Part shown: positions 55,130 to 63,830 of the stretch, piece by piece
Layout: each line of letters starts with the position of its first letter
How positions within the stretch are numbered: the first letter of the stretch is position 1
Origin: Pseudooceanicola nitratireducens
GTDB lineage: Bacteria; Pseudomonadota; Alphaproteobacteria; Rhodobacterales; Rhodobacteraceae
DNA length: 64,000 nt
Assembly (NCBI RefSeq): GCF_900109195.1
Contig: NZ_FNZG01000001.1
Location: 992,001-1,056,000 of the forward strand
Reading direction: 5' to 3'
The notes under the pieces: generated by a model
What the model was told of the DNA's origin: nothing
Databases searched by the model: none
Seen by the model: the letters and a program-made list of their open reading frames with translations, nothing else
Translations under genes and position numbers: made by a program

Positions 55130-56404
55130 TCAGTCAACCTTGCTGTCGATGATCGTGGGATAGATCAGGTTCTTGAAGGTCAGCCGCACCGGCGTGCGGT
55201 TGGTCGGAGACTGGATCATCAGAAGGGCGATGAAATCCTCCTGCGGGTCGGCGACGTAATAGGTCCCCGCGGCACCGCCCCAGTAGTATTCCCCGGCGCT
55301 GCCGAAGGACGGCGCATTGCCGGTCTCCAGCCGCACGCCATAGCCCAGGCCAAAGCCATAGCCCGGCCCCGGCAGGTAGTATTTGCCCGGCGCGATCCCC
55401 TCGAGGTGGTTCGAGGTCATCAGCTGCACGGTCTTGGGCGACAGGATGCGGGTGCCGTTCAGCTCGCCTCCGTTCATCATCGCCTGCGCGAACAGCGCAT
55501 AGTCATGCACGGTCGACACCAGGCCACCGCCACCGGATTGCGACGGCGCGCGGCTGCGCGGATCGAACATGCCGAAGGGACCAATCTTGGCGTGGTCGGG
55601 ATAGGCTTCGGCGATGCGGCCGTGATCGGCGCTGTCATCGACGTAGAAATCCGTGTCCTCCATGCCAAGCGGGTCGAAGATTCGCGCCTTCAGCACCTCG
55701 CCCAGGGGCTGGCCGGTCACGGCCTCAATCACCCCGCCAAGGACGTCCGTGGACCGCGAATATTCCCATTTCGTGCCCGGCTCATGCTCCAGCGGCAGGC
55801 TGGCCAGAAGCTTTGCCTGCTCCAGGCCCGAAAGTTCCGAATTGGCAACGCCGGCTTCGTTATAGGCCTCGCGCGCGGGGCCAGAACCGAAGAAACCGTA
55901 GGTCAGCCCGGACGTATGGCGCAGCAGGTCCTGCACCGTCATCGTGCGGGTCGCCGGCACCGTTACCGCCTTGCCTTCGGCGTCCGTTTCGCCTGTGGCC
56001 ACGGTCATCTTGGCGAATTCGGGAATATAGGTCGCCACGGGCGCGTTCAGCACCAGCCTGCCCTCTTCGACCAGCTGCATGGCCGCGGCCGAGACGATCG
56101 GTTTGGTCATGGAATAGATGCGGAAAATCGCGTCCTCGGTCATCTCGGGCCCGTCCGGGGTCAGCGTACCCATGGACGACAGATGGGCGATCTGGCCGTC
56201 CCGGATCAGCATGATCACCGCGCCTGGCATCATGCCCTTGTCGACCAGCGCCTGGAACGTGCCGTCCAGGCGGGCCAGCCGCGCGGGGTCCAGGCCAAGC
56301 GCCTCGGCCTCTCCTCGGGGCAGCTGATCGGCCAGGGCAGGCAGCGCCAGGCCGGTTGCAACAGCACAAATTCCGGCCAGAAGGCCGGTTTTCAACGTAT
56401 TCAT
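55130..56404 (-). CDS. Periplasmic serine hydrolase (beta-lactamase class C/EstB-like)
   Basis: 424 residues from the ATG at 56404 (GGGAGG site). Signal peptide 1-26. The nucleophile motif SMTK (in FRIYSMTKPIVSAAAMQL) and the Tyr motif YSR (WEYSRSTDVLG) belong to the class C beta-lactamase/DD-peptidase fold; the third KTG-type motif is replaced by GGAAGTYY. It is probably an esterase or peptidase, not a true beta-lactamase. Lies between ribE and ribB, converging with the MBL gene. Confidence 0.87.
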   Translation of the reverse strand: MNTLKTGLLAGICAVATGLALPALADQLPRGEAEALGLDPARLARLDGTFQALVDKGMMPGAVIMLIRDGQIAHLSSMGTLTPDGPEMTEDAIFRIYSMTKPIVSAAAMQLVEEGRLVLNAPVATYIPEFAKMTVATGETDAEGKAVTVPATRTMTVQDLLRHTSGLTYGFFGSGPAREAYNEAGVANSELSGLEQAKLLASLPLEHEPGTKWEYSRSTDVLGGVIEAVTGQPLGEVLKARIFDPLGMEDTDFYVDDSADHGRIAEAYPDHAKIGPFGMFDPRSRAPSQSGGGGLVSTVHDYALFAQAMMNGGELNGTRILSPKTVQLMTSNHLEGIAPGKYYLPGPGYGFGLGYGVRLETGNAPSFGSAGEYYWGGAAGTYYVADPQEDFIALLMIQSPTNRTPVRLTFKNLIYPTIIDSKVD

Positions 56405-56698
56405 GGTATCCTCCCTTTGCTGGCCCATACGGGTCAGTACGGCCACCCTAGACGCGGAATTAAATTTCGCGCAATAAAATTACCGCATGCCCCGGTTTGC
56501 GGCGGATCCCGGGCGGCGATGCGGGGGCAGGGCGCACGGCACCCGGCCCGGGCCTTGCAGCACAGGGGCCATTGCCGCGCCCGGACGGAAACGGCACCGC
56601 ACATGACCCCTGCGCAGATGCAGCCCCGGGGACGCAGCGACGGACTGGTCTTTCCCCGCAACAGCGCGTATCTGGCATCTGGGATAAGGAGAGCACCG

Positions 56699-57841
56699 AT
56701 GGACAGCACCACCTACGAACAACCCGGCCCGGTCGAAGAAAGCTGGTCGGACGCCATCAGCAGCATCGAAGAGATCATCGAGGACGCGCGCAACGGCCGG
56801 ATGTTCATCCTTGTCGATCACGAGGATCGCGAGAATGAAGGCGACCTGGTGATCCCGGCGCAGATGGCCACGCCCGAAGCGATCAACTTCATGGCGACCC
56901 ATGGCCGCGGGCTGATCTGCCTGTCGATGACCGGGGACCGCGTGGACCAGCTGGGCCTGCCGCTGATGTCCTCGACCAACTCGTCGCGGCATGAAACCAA
57001 CTTCACCGTGTCGATCGAAGCCCGCGAAGGCGTCTCGACCGGGATTTCCGCCCATGACCGCGCCCGCACCGTGGCCGTGGCCATCGACGCGGGCAAGGGC
57101 CCGGCCGATATCGCAACCCCCGGCCATGTCTTCCCGCTGCGCGCCCGCGAAGGCGGCGTTCTGGTCCGCGCCGGCCATACCGAGGCCGCGGTCGATGTCT
57201 CGCGCCTGGCCGGGCTGAACCCCTCGGGCGTGATCTGCGAGATCATGAACGAAGACGGCTCCATGTCGCGCCTGCCGGAACTGATCGCCTTTGCGCAGAA
57301 ACACAACCTGAAGATCGGCACGATCTCGGACCTGATTTCCTATCGCCGCCGCCACGACAACCTGGTGCGCGTCCGGCAGGAAGAAACCGTCACCACCGAA
57401 TTCGGCGGCGACTGGACCATGCGCATTTACACGGATGAAACCCAGGGTGCGGAACATATCGTCCTGATCAAGGGCGAGGTCGAAGGCGATGATCCGGTGC
57501 TGGTGCGGATGCATGCGATGGATCCGATGAAGGACGTGGTCGGCATCCGTGGCGAAGCCCGCGCCGATCTGTTCCGCGATGCCATGCGCGTCGTGGCCGA
57601 GGAAGGCCGCGGCGTCGTCGTGCTGCTGCGCGACCTGACCATGAAGATCGCGGCCGAGAACGAGGTGTCCCCCCAGACCCTGCGCCAGTACGGCCTGGGC
57701 GCGCAGATCCTGTCTTCGCTCGGGATCCACAAGATCGAGCTTCTGACAAACTCGCCCCGCCCCAATGTCGTGGGCCTGGATGCCTATGGTCTTGAAATCA
57801 CGGGCACCCGCGCGATCAACCACGAAGGGGAGGGCGCGTAA
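56699..57841 (+). CDS. ribB: DHBP synthase RibB with degenerate RibA-like domain (RibB-X)
   Basis: 380 residues from the ATG at 56699 (AAGGAGAG site). The N-terminal DHBP synthase (about 20-220) is complete: LVDHEDRENEGDL, HGRGLICLSMT, SAHDRARTV, GHVFPLRAREGGVL. The C-terminal domain aligns with GTP cyclohydrolase II but has lost all three zinc cysteines (VRMHAMDPMKDVVGIRGEAR) and the catalytic HRQEGRG-like stretch (here VLLRDLTMKIA). It therefore makes dihydroxybutanone phosphate but not the pyrimidine precursor; a separate RibA must exist elsewhere. Followed 0 nt later by ribH. Confidence 0.92.
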   Translation: MDSTTYEQPGPVEESWSDAISSIEEIIEDARNGRMFILVDHEDRENEGDLVIPAQMATPEAINFMATHGRGLICLSMTGDRVDQLGLPLMSSTNSSRHETNFTVSIEAREGVSTGISAHDRARTVAVAIDAGKGPADIATPGHVFPLRAREGGVLVRAGHTEAAVDVSRLAGLNPSGVICEIMNEDGSMSRLPELIAFAQKHNLKIGTISDLISYRRRHDNLVRVRQEETVTTEFGGDWTMRIYTDETQGAEHIVLIKGEVEGDDPVLVRMHAMDPMKDVVGIRGEARADLFRDAMRVVAEEGRGVVVLLRDLTMKIAAENEVSPQTLRQYGLGAQILSSLGIHKIELLTNSPRPNVVGLDAYGLEITGTRAINHEGEGA

Positions 57842-58390
57842 ATGGCGGCCAATGAACAGCACTACGTGATGGAACGCGGTCAGGTCGACCGCCCGACCAA
57901 GGTCCTGATCGTGGTCGCGCCCTATTACCGCGACATCGCCGACGACATGATCGCCGGTGCCAAGGCCGAGATCGAGGCCTGGGGCGCCACCCATGACCTG
58001 ATCGAGGTGCCCGGCGCGCTCGAGGTGCCGACCGCCATCGCCATGGCCGGCCGCATGTCGAACTACGACGCCTTCGTCGCCCTTGGCTGCGTCATCCGGG
58101 GCGAAACCACCCATTACGACACCGTCTGCAACGATTCGTCCCGTGGCATCACCCTGCTGGGCCTTCAGGGCCTGTGCATCGGCAACGGCATCCTGACGGT
58201 CGAGAACCGCCCGCAGGCCGAAGCCCGGGCCAACCCGAAAGATCAGAACAAGGGCGGCGGCGCGGCGGCTGCGGCCTTGCATCTGGTGGCGCTTTCGCGC
58301 AAATGGGGCGCTTCGAAAGGCAATGTCGGTTTCAAACCGGTTGCCGAGGAATACAAACTCGCCGGGGATCCCGACACCCCAACCGCCTGA
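57842..58390 (+). CDS. ribH: Lumazine synthase
   Basis: 182 residues. Family motifs: ILIVVAPYYRDIADDMIAGA at the start, VPGALEVPTAIAMA, ALGCVIRGETTHYD and a final Ala-rich helix. Forms the 60- or 10-subunit shell that condenses the two RibB/RibD products. Its ATG directly follows the ribB stop, and nusB follows at 7 nt. Confidence 0.96.
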   Translation: MAANEQHYVMERGQVDRPTKVLIVVAPYYRDIADDMIAGAKAEIEAWGATHDLIEVPGALEVPTAIAMAGRMSNYDAFVALGCVIRGETTHYDTVCNDSSRGITLLGLQGLCIGNGILTVENRPQAEARANPKDQNKGGGAAAAALHLVALSRKWGASKGNVGFKPVAEEYKLAGDPDTPTA

Positions 58391-58397
58391 GGCACAG

Positions 58398-58898
58398 ATG
58401 ACCGACGACCTGCCCATCCCAGAAGCGCCCAAGCCCCTTTCGGGCAACCAGAAGCGCCAGATGAAATCCGCCTCGCGGCTTTATGCCGTGCAGGCGCTGT
58501 TCCAGATGGAGCATTCGTCCCAGACGATCGAGAAGGTCGCGGCCGAATTCGAAGATCACCGCTTTGGCGCGGTCTACGAAGGCGACGAGATGGCAGAGGG
58601 CGACATCGACCTCTTCCGCAACACCCTGCGCGATGCGGTGAGCTATCAGGCGAAGATCGACCAGATGACCGACCGGGCGCTGGTGGCCAAATGGCCGATC
58701 GCGCGGATCGACCCGACGCTGCGGGCGCTGTTCCGTGCCGCCGGGGCCGAGCTGGTGCAATCGGACACGCCGCCCAAGGTGGTCATCAAGGAATACGTTG
58801 ACGTAGCCGCGGCCTTTTTCCCCGAGGGGAAAGAGGCGCGCTTCGTCAACGCCGTGCTGGACCACATGGCACGCGAGGCCCGTCCCGAGGCCTTCTGA
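58398..58898 (+). CDS. nusB: Transcription antitermination factor NusB
   Basis: 166 residues: ASRLYAVQALFQMEHSSQTI at the N-terminus and the end motif DVAAAFFPEGKEARFVNAVL are standard. Works with NusA/G/S10 in rRNA antitermination. Part of the common ribH-nusB unit. Confidence 0.96.
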   Translation: MTDDLPIPEAPKPLSGNQKRQMKSASRLYAVQALFQMEHSSQTIEKVAAEFEDHRFGAVYEGDEMAEGDIDLFRNTLRDAVSYQAKIDQMTDRALVAKWPIARIDPTLRALFRAAGAELVQSDTPPKVVIKEYVDVAAAFFPEGKEARFVNAVLDHMAREARPEAF

Positions 58899-59051
58899 GG
58901 CCCCAGGGTTCTGCCCCGCGCCACCCTGGGCCACCCTGGGCCGGGCGTGATCCGGTCCTGAACCGCGATGGCCCCCAAAAGATCCGCCAAAGTTCCCGCC
59001 CCGGCGACATCTGGGGCTGGACCATCGCGCGCCCCTGCGCATCATGGTGAC

Positions 59052-60305
59052 ATGACCGAAGCACCCGCCCGCAAAGTCCTGCTTGTCGATGACGACGCCG
59101 CCGTGCGCGAGGCGCTGGCCCAGACGCTTGATCTGGCCGATCTAGAGCCGCTGACCGTCGGATCTTTCATCGAGGCCAAGGACCACATCGGCCCGGATTT
59201 TCCCGGCGTCGTCCTGTCCGACATCCGCATGCCCGGCCGCGACGGATTCTTCCTGCTGGACCATGCCCACAAGGTTGACCCCGACCTGCCGGTGATCCTT
59301 CTGACCGGCGAAGGGGATATTCCCATGGCGGTGCGGGCGATGGATCGCGGGGCCTTTGGATTTCTGGAAAAACCCTGCGCGTCCAAGGACATGCTGGCCG
59401 TTCTTGAACGCGCCCTGCACACCCGTCAGCTGATCCTGGAAAACCGCCGCCTGAAGGCGCAGCTTGAGGCCGGCGACCCAGCCGCCCGCCTGATCTTTGG
59501 CACATCCGCCGCCAGCCACGCCCTGCGCGACCGGGTGCGGCAGGTCGCCCGCACCAATGCCGAGGTGCTGATCACCGGATCGCCCGGGGCGGGGATTTCC
59601 AAGGTGGCCGAGGTGGTGCATCTGACCTCGGCGCAGTCGCGGCTGTCCTTTGTTAAACGCTCGGCCGCCGGGCTGACGCCCGAGGCGCTGGCCGACGCGG
59701 TGCAAGAGGCCCAGGGCGGGTCGCTGTTCATCGACGAAATCGGATCTCTGCCGCGCGAAACCCAGTTCGCCCTGGCCGAGGTGGTCGAGACCAAGACCGA
59801 CCTGCGCGTCATCGTGGGCAGCACCCAGAACCTTGAAAAGGCGGTGGAATCCGGGGCCTTCAACGGCGATCTCTTCTACCGGCTGGACGTGATGCGCATT
59901 CACAGCCCCTCCTTGGCCGAACGGCCCGAGGATATCCCGGTGATGTTCCGCAAATACGTCGCCCAGGCCTCTGAACAGGCCGGGCTGACCGCGCCCGAAA
60001 TCACCTCGGAAGTCATTGCGGATCTCATGTCGCGCGATTGGCCCGGCAATGCGCGGGCCCTGATGTCCGAAGCCATGCGTTTCGTGCTGGGGGTCGAGGG
60101 CGCGAAGGACCAGCCCGACCAGGACGGAGACCTGGGCCTGGCCGAGCAGATGGCGCGGGTCGAACGGTCGCTTCTGGCCACGGCGCTGCGGCGCCACGAT
60201 GGTCAGGCCAGCGCCGCCGCCCGGTCGCTGAAGCTGCCGCGCAAGACCTTCTATGACAAGCTGACCCGCTACGGGCTGAAGCCGGAAGATTTCCGCCACG
60301 GCTGA
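59052..60305 (+). CDS. DctD-like response regulator with degenerate AAA domain
   Basis: 417 residues. Receiver domain: DDD at 13-15, phosphoacceptor D57, T85, K107. The AAA domain (about 145-370) has a non-canonical Walker A GSPGAGIS (176-183; the Lys is replaced by Ile) and Walker B SLFIDEI. The GAFTGA loop that contacts sigma-54 is missing, with about 20 residues deleted in that region. C-terminal Fis-type HTH (QASAAARSLKLPRKTFYDKL). It likely cannot drive sigma-54 promoters by ATP hydrolysis and may act on sigma-70 promoters, as Rhodobacter NtrC does. No DctB kinase is in the window. Two palindromes follow it. Confidence 0.87.
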   Translation: MTEAPARKVLLVDDDAAVREALAQTLDLADLEPLTVGSFIEAKDHIGPDFPGVVLSDIRMPGRDGFFLLDHAHKVDPDLPVILLTGEGDIPMAVRAMDRGAFGFLEKPCASKDMLAVLERALHTRQLILENRRLKAQLEAGDPAARLIFGTSAASHALRDRVRQVARTNAEVLITGSPGAGISKVAEVVHLTSAQSRLSFVKRSAAGLTPEALADAVQEAQGGSLFIDEIGSLPRETQFALAEVVETKTDLRVIVGSTQNLEKAVESGAFNGDLFYRLDVMRIHSPSLAERPEDIPVMFRKYVAQASEQAGLTAPEITSEVIADLMSRDWPGNARALMSEAMRFVLGVEGAKDQPDQDGDLGLAEQMARVERSLLATALRRHDGQASAAARSLKLPRKTFYDKLTRYGLKPEDFRHG

Positions 60306-60306
60306 T

Positions 60307-60358
60307 TTGTGCGGTTTTTCGCACAAACCCGTTAAGCCCCTGTGCGGCTTTTCGCACA
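60307..60358. promoter_or_regulatory. Twin palindromes: candidate DctD-like binding sites before dctP
   Basis: TTGTGCG-N6-CGCACAA (60307-60326) and TGTGCG-N6-CGCACA (60341-60358). Centres are 33 bp apart, about three helical turns, as for cooperative dimers. They lie about 190-235 nt before dctP and directly after the regulator gene. No -24/-12 sigma-54 element was seen between them and dctP. Confidence 0.75.
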
Positions 60359-60541
60359 ATGCTGCCATGCAGCAATCGCGGATCGGCAATGCGTGTAGCG
60401 CAAGGCTATGAAAAATATCCGAAAATTCGCTTCAATGGGTCGGGCCTTCACGACCGCTTGAGCCGATCCCCGCCGAAGCGCATTCCTGTCGGCAGAGGCA
60501 AGACCTCACGATTCGAATTCCAATCCGGGAGGAGACCCGAC

Positions 60542-61543
60542 ATGAAATTCCTGACCACTGCCGCAACGGCTCTGGCGCTGTCCGTGACCGCAAACGCCGC
60601 GATGGCCAACTGCGACGCCGGCGAAATCGTCATCAAGTTCGCCCACGTGACCAACACCGACAAGCACCCCAAGGGGATCGCCGCGTCGCTGCTGGAAACC
60701 CGCGTCAACGAAGAGATGAACGGCAAGGCCTGCATGGAGGTCTACCCGAACTCCACCCTCTACAACGATGACCAGGTTCTGGAAGCGATGCTGCAGGGCG
60801 ACGTTCAGCTGGCCGCGCCGTCGCTGTCCAAGTTCGAGACCTTCACCAAGAAATACCGCATCTTCGACCTGCCGTTCATGTTCAAGGACATCAACGCCGT
60901 CGACGCCTTCCAGAACTCTGACACCGGTCAGGCGATGCTGGACAGCATGCAGAAGCGCGGCCTGCAGGGGCTGGCCTTCTGGCACAACGGCATGAAGCAG
61001 ATGTCGGCAAACAAGCCGCTGAACCTGCCGACCGACGCCAACGGCCTGAAATTCCGCGTGCAGCCTTCCGAAGTGCTGGTTGCCCAGATGGAAGCCATCG
61101 GTGGTTCGCCGCAGAAAATGGCCTTCTCGGAAGTTTACGGTGCGCTGCAGCAGGGCGTCGTGGACGGCCAGGAAAACACCTGGTCCAACATCTACGGCCA
61201 GAAGTTCTTTGAAGTTCAGGACGGCATCACCGAAACCAACCACGGCATCATCGACTACCTGGTCGTGACCTCGGTTGACTGGCTGGACAGCCTGGACGCC
61301 GACGTGCGCGACCAGTTCACCACCATCCTGAGCGAAGTGTCCGCAACTCGGAACGCCGAATCCACCAAGGTCAACGCCGAAGCCAAGCAGGCCGTGATCG
61401 ACGCCGGCGGTGTCGTGCGCGAACTGACGCCCGAGCAGCGCGCTGCATGGGTCGACGTGATGAAGCCCGTCTGGGACAAGTTCGTCGGTGACGTGGGCCA
61501 GGAAAACATCGACGCCGCGCAGGCGATCAACAACCAGATGTAA
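60542..61543 (+). CDS. dctP: TRAP transporter solute-binding protein (second system)
   Basis: 333 residues from the ATG at 60542 (GGGAGGAG site). Signal peptide 1-22 (TANAAMA). DctP pattern: FAHVTNTDKHPKGIAASLLE, LEAMLQGDVQLAAPSLSKFE, and DANGLKFRVQPSEVLVAQME with the ligand-carboxylate Arg in FRVQPS. YGALQQGVVDGQENTWSNIY is a strong family signature. Likely binds a C4-dicarboxylate or related acid. Confidence 0.93.
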   Translation: MKFLTTAATALALSVTANAAMANCDAGEIVIKFAHVTNTDKHPKGIAASLLETRVNEEMNGKACMEVYPNSTLYNDDQVLEAMLQGDVQLAAPSLSKFETFTKKYRIFDLPFMFKDINAVDAFQNSDTGQAMLDSMQKRGLQGLAFWHNGMKQMSANKPLNLPTDANGLKFRVQPSEVLVAQMEAIGGSPQKMAFSEVYGALQQGVVDGQENTWSNIYGQKFFEVQDGITETNHGIIDYLVVTSVDWLDSLDADVRDQFTTILSEVSATRNAESTKVNAEAKQAVIDAGGVVRELTPEQRAAWVDVMKPVWDKFVGDVGQENIDAAQAINNQM

Positions 61544-61661
61544 TCGCGCCCGACGCGTGAACCATTGGTAAAACCGGGGCGCGGGCATACCGTCCGCGCC
61601 CCTTTGCACACCCGGATCACGGCGCATCCCGCCGGGACCGGGCAGGGGAAGGGGACAAGAG

Positions 61662-62330
61662 ATGCATTCCGGACCATCCGAAACCTTTGTCGACCGGCTG
61701 GAGGAAACGGCGATCGCCGTGATCCTCGGTCTGATGACAATGATCACATTCGCCAACGTCGTGGCGCGCTATGTCTTCAACGCCAACATCCTGTGGGCGC
61801 TTGAGATGACCGTGTTCCTCTTTGCCTGGCTGGCACTGATCGGGGCCTGCTACGCGGTGAAGAAGGGTGCACACCTGGGCGTCGACGCGATCATCGACAT
61901 CCTGCCGGCCGGCCCGCGCCGCATCCTGGCGCTGATCTCGATCACCGTCTGCATGATCTTTGCCTTCCTGCTGCTGAAAGGTGCCTGGGACTATTGGGCG
62001 AACTTCGCCAACCTGCCCCAGACCGAAGGCCGCTGGTTCCCCCTGGGCTTCGAAGAGAAGTTCCGCCCCAAGGCCTGGTACGAGGTCAACGACATTCCGA
62101 TGCCCGACTTCCTGCGCTTTATCGAGCCGCTGATGAACGACGGCGATTCCTATGAAAAACTGCCCCGCTTCATTCCCTACGCGATCCTGCCCTTCACCAT
62201 GGCGCTGCTTCTGTTCCGCTTCGTGATGGCCGCAATCGCGATCTGGCAGGGCAAGATGGACCGAATCGTGGCCAGCCACGAGGTCGAAGACGAAATCGCG
62301 GAAGTCCGCGAACAGCGGGGTGAGGTGTAA
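61662..62330 (+). CDS. dctQ: TRAP transporter small permease (second system)
   Basis: 222 residues, four membrane helices; an extra periplasmic loop (about 120-165, ANLPQTEGRWFPLGFEEKFR) makes it longer than typical DctQ. Ends 3 nt before the large permease. Confidence 0.9.
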   Translation: MHSGPSETFVDRLEETAIAVILGLMTMITFANVVARYVFNANILWALEMTVFLFAWLALIGACYAVKKGAHLGVDAIIDILPAGPRRILALISITVCMIFAFLLLKGAWDYWANFANLPQTEGRWFPLGFEEKFRPKAWYEVNDIPMPDFLRFIEPLMNDGDSYEKLPRFIPYAILPFTMALLLFRFVMAAIAIWQGKMDRIVASHEVEDEIAEVREQRGEV

Positions 62331-62333
62331 CCC

Positions 62334-63728
62334 ATGGACGTCGCAATCCTATTTGTCATGGTCGTGGGCCTGATGCTGATCGGTGTGCCGATCGCCGTAT
62401 CGCTTGGCACCTCGTCCATCCTGTTCCTTCTGTGGTTCTCGGACACCTCTCTGGCGTCCATCGCCCAGACGCTGATGCAGGCCTTTGTCGGCCACTTCAC
62501 GCTGCTGGCGATCCCCTTCTTCATCCTCGCCTCGTCGTTCATGTCGACGGGCGGGGTGGCGAAACGGATCATCCGTTTCTCCATCGCCTGCGTGGGTCAC
62601 CTGCGCGGCGGCCTGGCCATCGCGGGCGTCTTCGCCTGCATGATCTTTGCGGCGCTCTCGGGCTCCTCTCCTGCGACCGTGGTGGCCATCGGTTCCATCG
62701 TGATCGGGGCCATGACCCAGGCCGGCTATTCCAAGGATTTCGCCGCAGGCGTGATCTGTAATGCCGGCACCCTGGGCATCCTGATCCCGCCGTCGATCGT
62801 GATGGTGGTCTATGCCACCGCGACCGACGTGTCTGTTGGCCGGATGTTCCTGGCCGGTGTGATCCCGGGCCTGATGGCCGGCGGCATGCTGATGGCGGCG
62901 ATCTACATCATGGCGCGCATCCGCAACATGCCCGCCGGTGAATGGAAGGGCTTTGGCGAGATCTGGCATTCCTTCAAGGATGCCTTCTGGGGCCTGATGC
63001 TGATCGTCATCATCATGGTCGGGATCTACGGCATCCCCGGCGTCACCGGCGCGATCTTCACTCCGACCGAAGCGGCGGCCGTGGCATCGGTCTATGCCTT
63101 CATCGCGGCGGTCTTCATTTACCGCGACATGGGCCCCCTGGCGACCGAAGGCGACGCGCCGAACGTGCCGCTGTACCGCAAGCCGATCGCCCTGGTCACC
63201 GCCTGGTTCCACCGCGACACGCAGCGGACCCTGTTCGAGGCCGGCAAGCTGACCGTCACCCTGATGTTCGTCATCGCCAACGCGCTGATCCTGAAGCACG
63301 TGCTGACCGACGAACAGATCCCGCAGCACGTGGCCGAGGCCATGCTGGGCGCGGGCCTGGGTCCGATCACCTTCCTGATCGTGGTCAACGTGATCCTGCT
63401 GATCGGCGGCCAGTTCATGGAGCCCTCGGGCCTTCTGGTCATCGTCGCGCCGCTGGTCTTCCCGATCGCGATCGAACTGGGGATCGACCCGATCCACCTG
63501 GGGATCATCATGGTCGTGAACATGGAAATCGGCATGATCACCCCGCCCGTCGGCCTGAACCTCTTCGTCACCTCCGGTGTCGCGGGCATGCCGATGATGC
63601 GGGTCGTGAAGGCGGCCGCGCCCTTCCTGGCCGTGCTCTTCGTCTTCCTGATCATGGTGACCTACATCCCGTGGATCTCCACCTGGTTGCCGACGCTTGT
63701 CATGGGACCCGAGATTATCACCAACTGA
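62334..63728 (+). CDS. dctM: TRAP transporter large permease (second system)
   Basis: 464 residues, about 12-13 helices with DctM marks: FILASSFMSTGGVAKRIIRF, ALSGSSPATVVAIGSIVIGA, GTLGILIPPSIVMVVYATAT, FTPTEAAAVASVYAFIAAVF, MITPPVGLNLFVTSG. It is the translocating subunit. A cytoplasmic insert (about 265-310) adds to length. Ended by a perfect 14-bp terminator stem. Confidence 0.94.
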   Translation: MDVAILFVMVVGLMLIGVPIAVSLGTSSILFLLWFSDTSLASIAQTLMQAFVGHFTLLAIPFFILASSFMSTGGVAKRIIRFSIACVGHLRGGLAIAGVFACMIFAALSGSSPATVVAIGSIVIGAMTQAGYSKDFAAGVICNAGTLGILIPPSIVMVVYATATDVSVGRMFLAGVIPGLMAGGMLMAAIYIMARIRNMPAGEWKGFGEIWHSFKDAFWGLMLIVIIMVGIYGIPGVTGAIFTPTEAAAVASVYAFIAAVFIYRDMGPLATEGDAPNVPLYRKPIALVTAWFHRDTQRTLFEAGKLTVTLMFVIANALILKHVLTDEQIPQHVAEAMLGAGLGPITFLIVVNVILLIGGQFMEPSGLLVIVAPLVFPIAIELGIDPIHLGIIMVVNMEIGMITPPVGLNLFVTSGVAGMPMMRVVKAAAPFLAVLFVFLIMVTYIPWISTWLPTLVMGPEIITN

Positions 63729-63751
63729 TCCCGGTCCTTCCTGGCAAACGA

Positions 63752-63786
63752 AAAGGGCGGCGCGTCATTCGAACGCGCCGCCCTTT
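63752..63786 (+). terminator. Terminator of the dctPQM operon
   Basis: Perfect 14-bp stem AAAGGGCGGCGCGT / ACGCGCCGCCCTTT, with the T stretch forming the stem end. It lies 24 nt after the dctM stop and could also serve tpiA on the other strand. Confidence 0.85.
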
Positions 63787-63830
63787 GACTGTCTGCAGGG
63801 CCGTTTTGAGTATTTACGGCAAGATGATTT

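Noticed and set aside
54809-56698. Upstream extension of the ribB frame by 630 codons
   Set aside because: It runs antisense through the serine hydrolase gene and is Arg/His-rich; the real start has an AAGGAG site at 56699.
56405-56698. Possible FMN riboswitch before ribB
   Set aside because: The conserved RFN blocks are not present; only GC-rich short hairpins are seen.
56480-58447. 655-codon frame opposite ribB and ribH
   Set aside because: Antisense artefact of high third-position GC.
60360-60541. Sigma-54 promoter expected before dctP
   Set aside because: No GG-N10-GC element with flanking consensus could be found, in keeping with the loss of GAFTGA in the regulator.
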